From Acidobacteriota bacterium (GTDB lineage: Bacteria; Acidobacteriota; Terriglobia; UBA7540), in contig JAKAWN010000376.1 in the NCBI GenBank assembly GCA_021827245.1, positions 1 through 6,645 of the forward strand: DNA of 6,645 nt, given 5' to 3'. Below the pieces are notes generated by a model. It was not told the origin of the DNA. It did no database searches and worked only from the letters and a program-made list of their open reading frames with translations. Positions 6,611 through 6,645 of the stretch are shown piece by piece. Every line of letters begins with the position of its first letter. Positions within the stretch are counted from its first letter, which is position 1. Position numbers and translations under genes: made by a program.

Positions 6611-6645
6611 CTGTGCGCGCGTGGGGTCGCAGGAAGGGAACTGGC

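Larger units (their letters stand above)
6350..6645. other. Downstream non-coding stretch with hairpins
   Basis: I see no open frame of useful length and no tRNA or other RNA gene. Just after the sulfatase stop are small inverted repeats: TTTGC-GCC-GCAAA near 6369-6381, running into an A-tract, and CCCT-GCC-AGGG near 6398-6408. None is followed by T residues on the plus strand. Two better hairpins lie at 6457-6480 and 6579-6610. About 6554-6585 is pyrimidine-rich. Any downstream gene would start beyond the window. Confidence 0.5.

Overview
The window carries two complete, co-oriented genes for exported carbohydrate-active enzymes, flanked by stretches with no convincing gene. The first (about 682-4698) encodes a large glycoside hydrolase of the GH106 / alpha-L-rhamnosidase-like superfamily. 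A LamG-like (concanavalin-type) module lies between its catalytic part and its C-terminal galactose-binding-like beta-sandwich. The second (4772-6349) encodes a formylglycine-type (S1) sulfatase with an intact C-S-P-S-R activation motif. Both begin with twin-arginine (Tat) export motifs (RRTFLQ and RRTFLK). The 73-base gap between them has no convincing terminator, so they probably form one transcript.

The organism is a bacterium of moderate GC content that uses Shine-Dalgarno sites. Tat-exported GH106 enzymes and sulfatases side by side, often with LamG domains, are typical of glycan-degrading Planctomycetota, Verrucomicrobiota/Kiritimatiellota and Acidobacteriota. I cannot choose between these phyla from the sequence. 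The SD sites and Tat signals, and the absence of SusC/SusD genes here, argue mildly against a Bacteroidota polysaccharide utilisation locus.

Layout: 1-681 has no recognised gene. It contains several overlapping open frames, possibly a decayed gene, and then the leader of the hydrolase gene. 682-4698 is the GH106-like enzyme. 4699-4771 is a short spacer with a weak hairpin and the sulfatase RBS. 4772-6349 is the sulfatase. 6350-6645 is non-coding as far as I can see and holds two hairpins, one of them a perfect 14-bp stem closed by a GGAA loop (6579-6610).

The likely joint role is breakdown of a sulfated, rhamnose-containing (or similar deoxysugar/uronic) polysaccharide outside the cytoplasm: the sulfatase removes sulfate esters and the hydrolase cleaves the exposed terminal sugar. 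The families are clear. The substrate is inference. I found no evidence for a wholly new kind of system. The points most worth following are the LamG module in the hydrolase, the start-codon and signal-peptide oddities of that gene, and the strong 3' hairpin.
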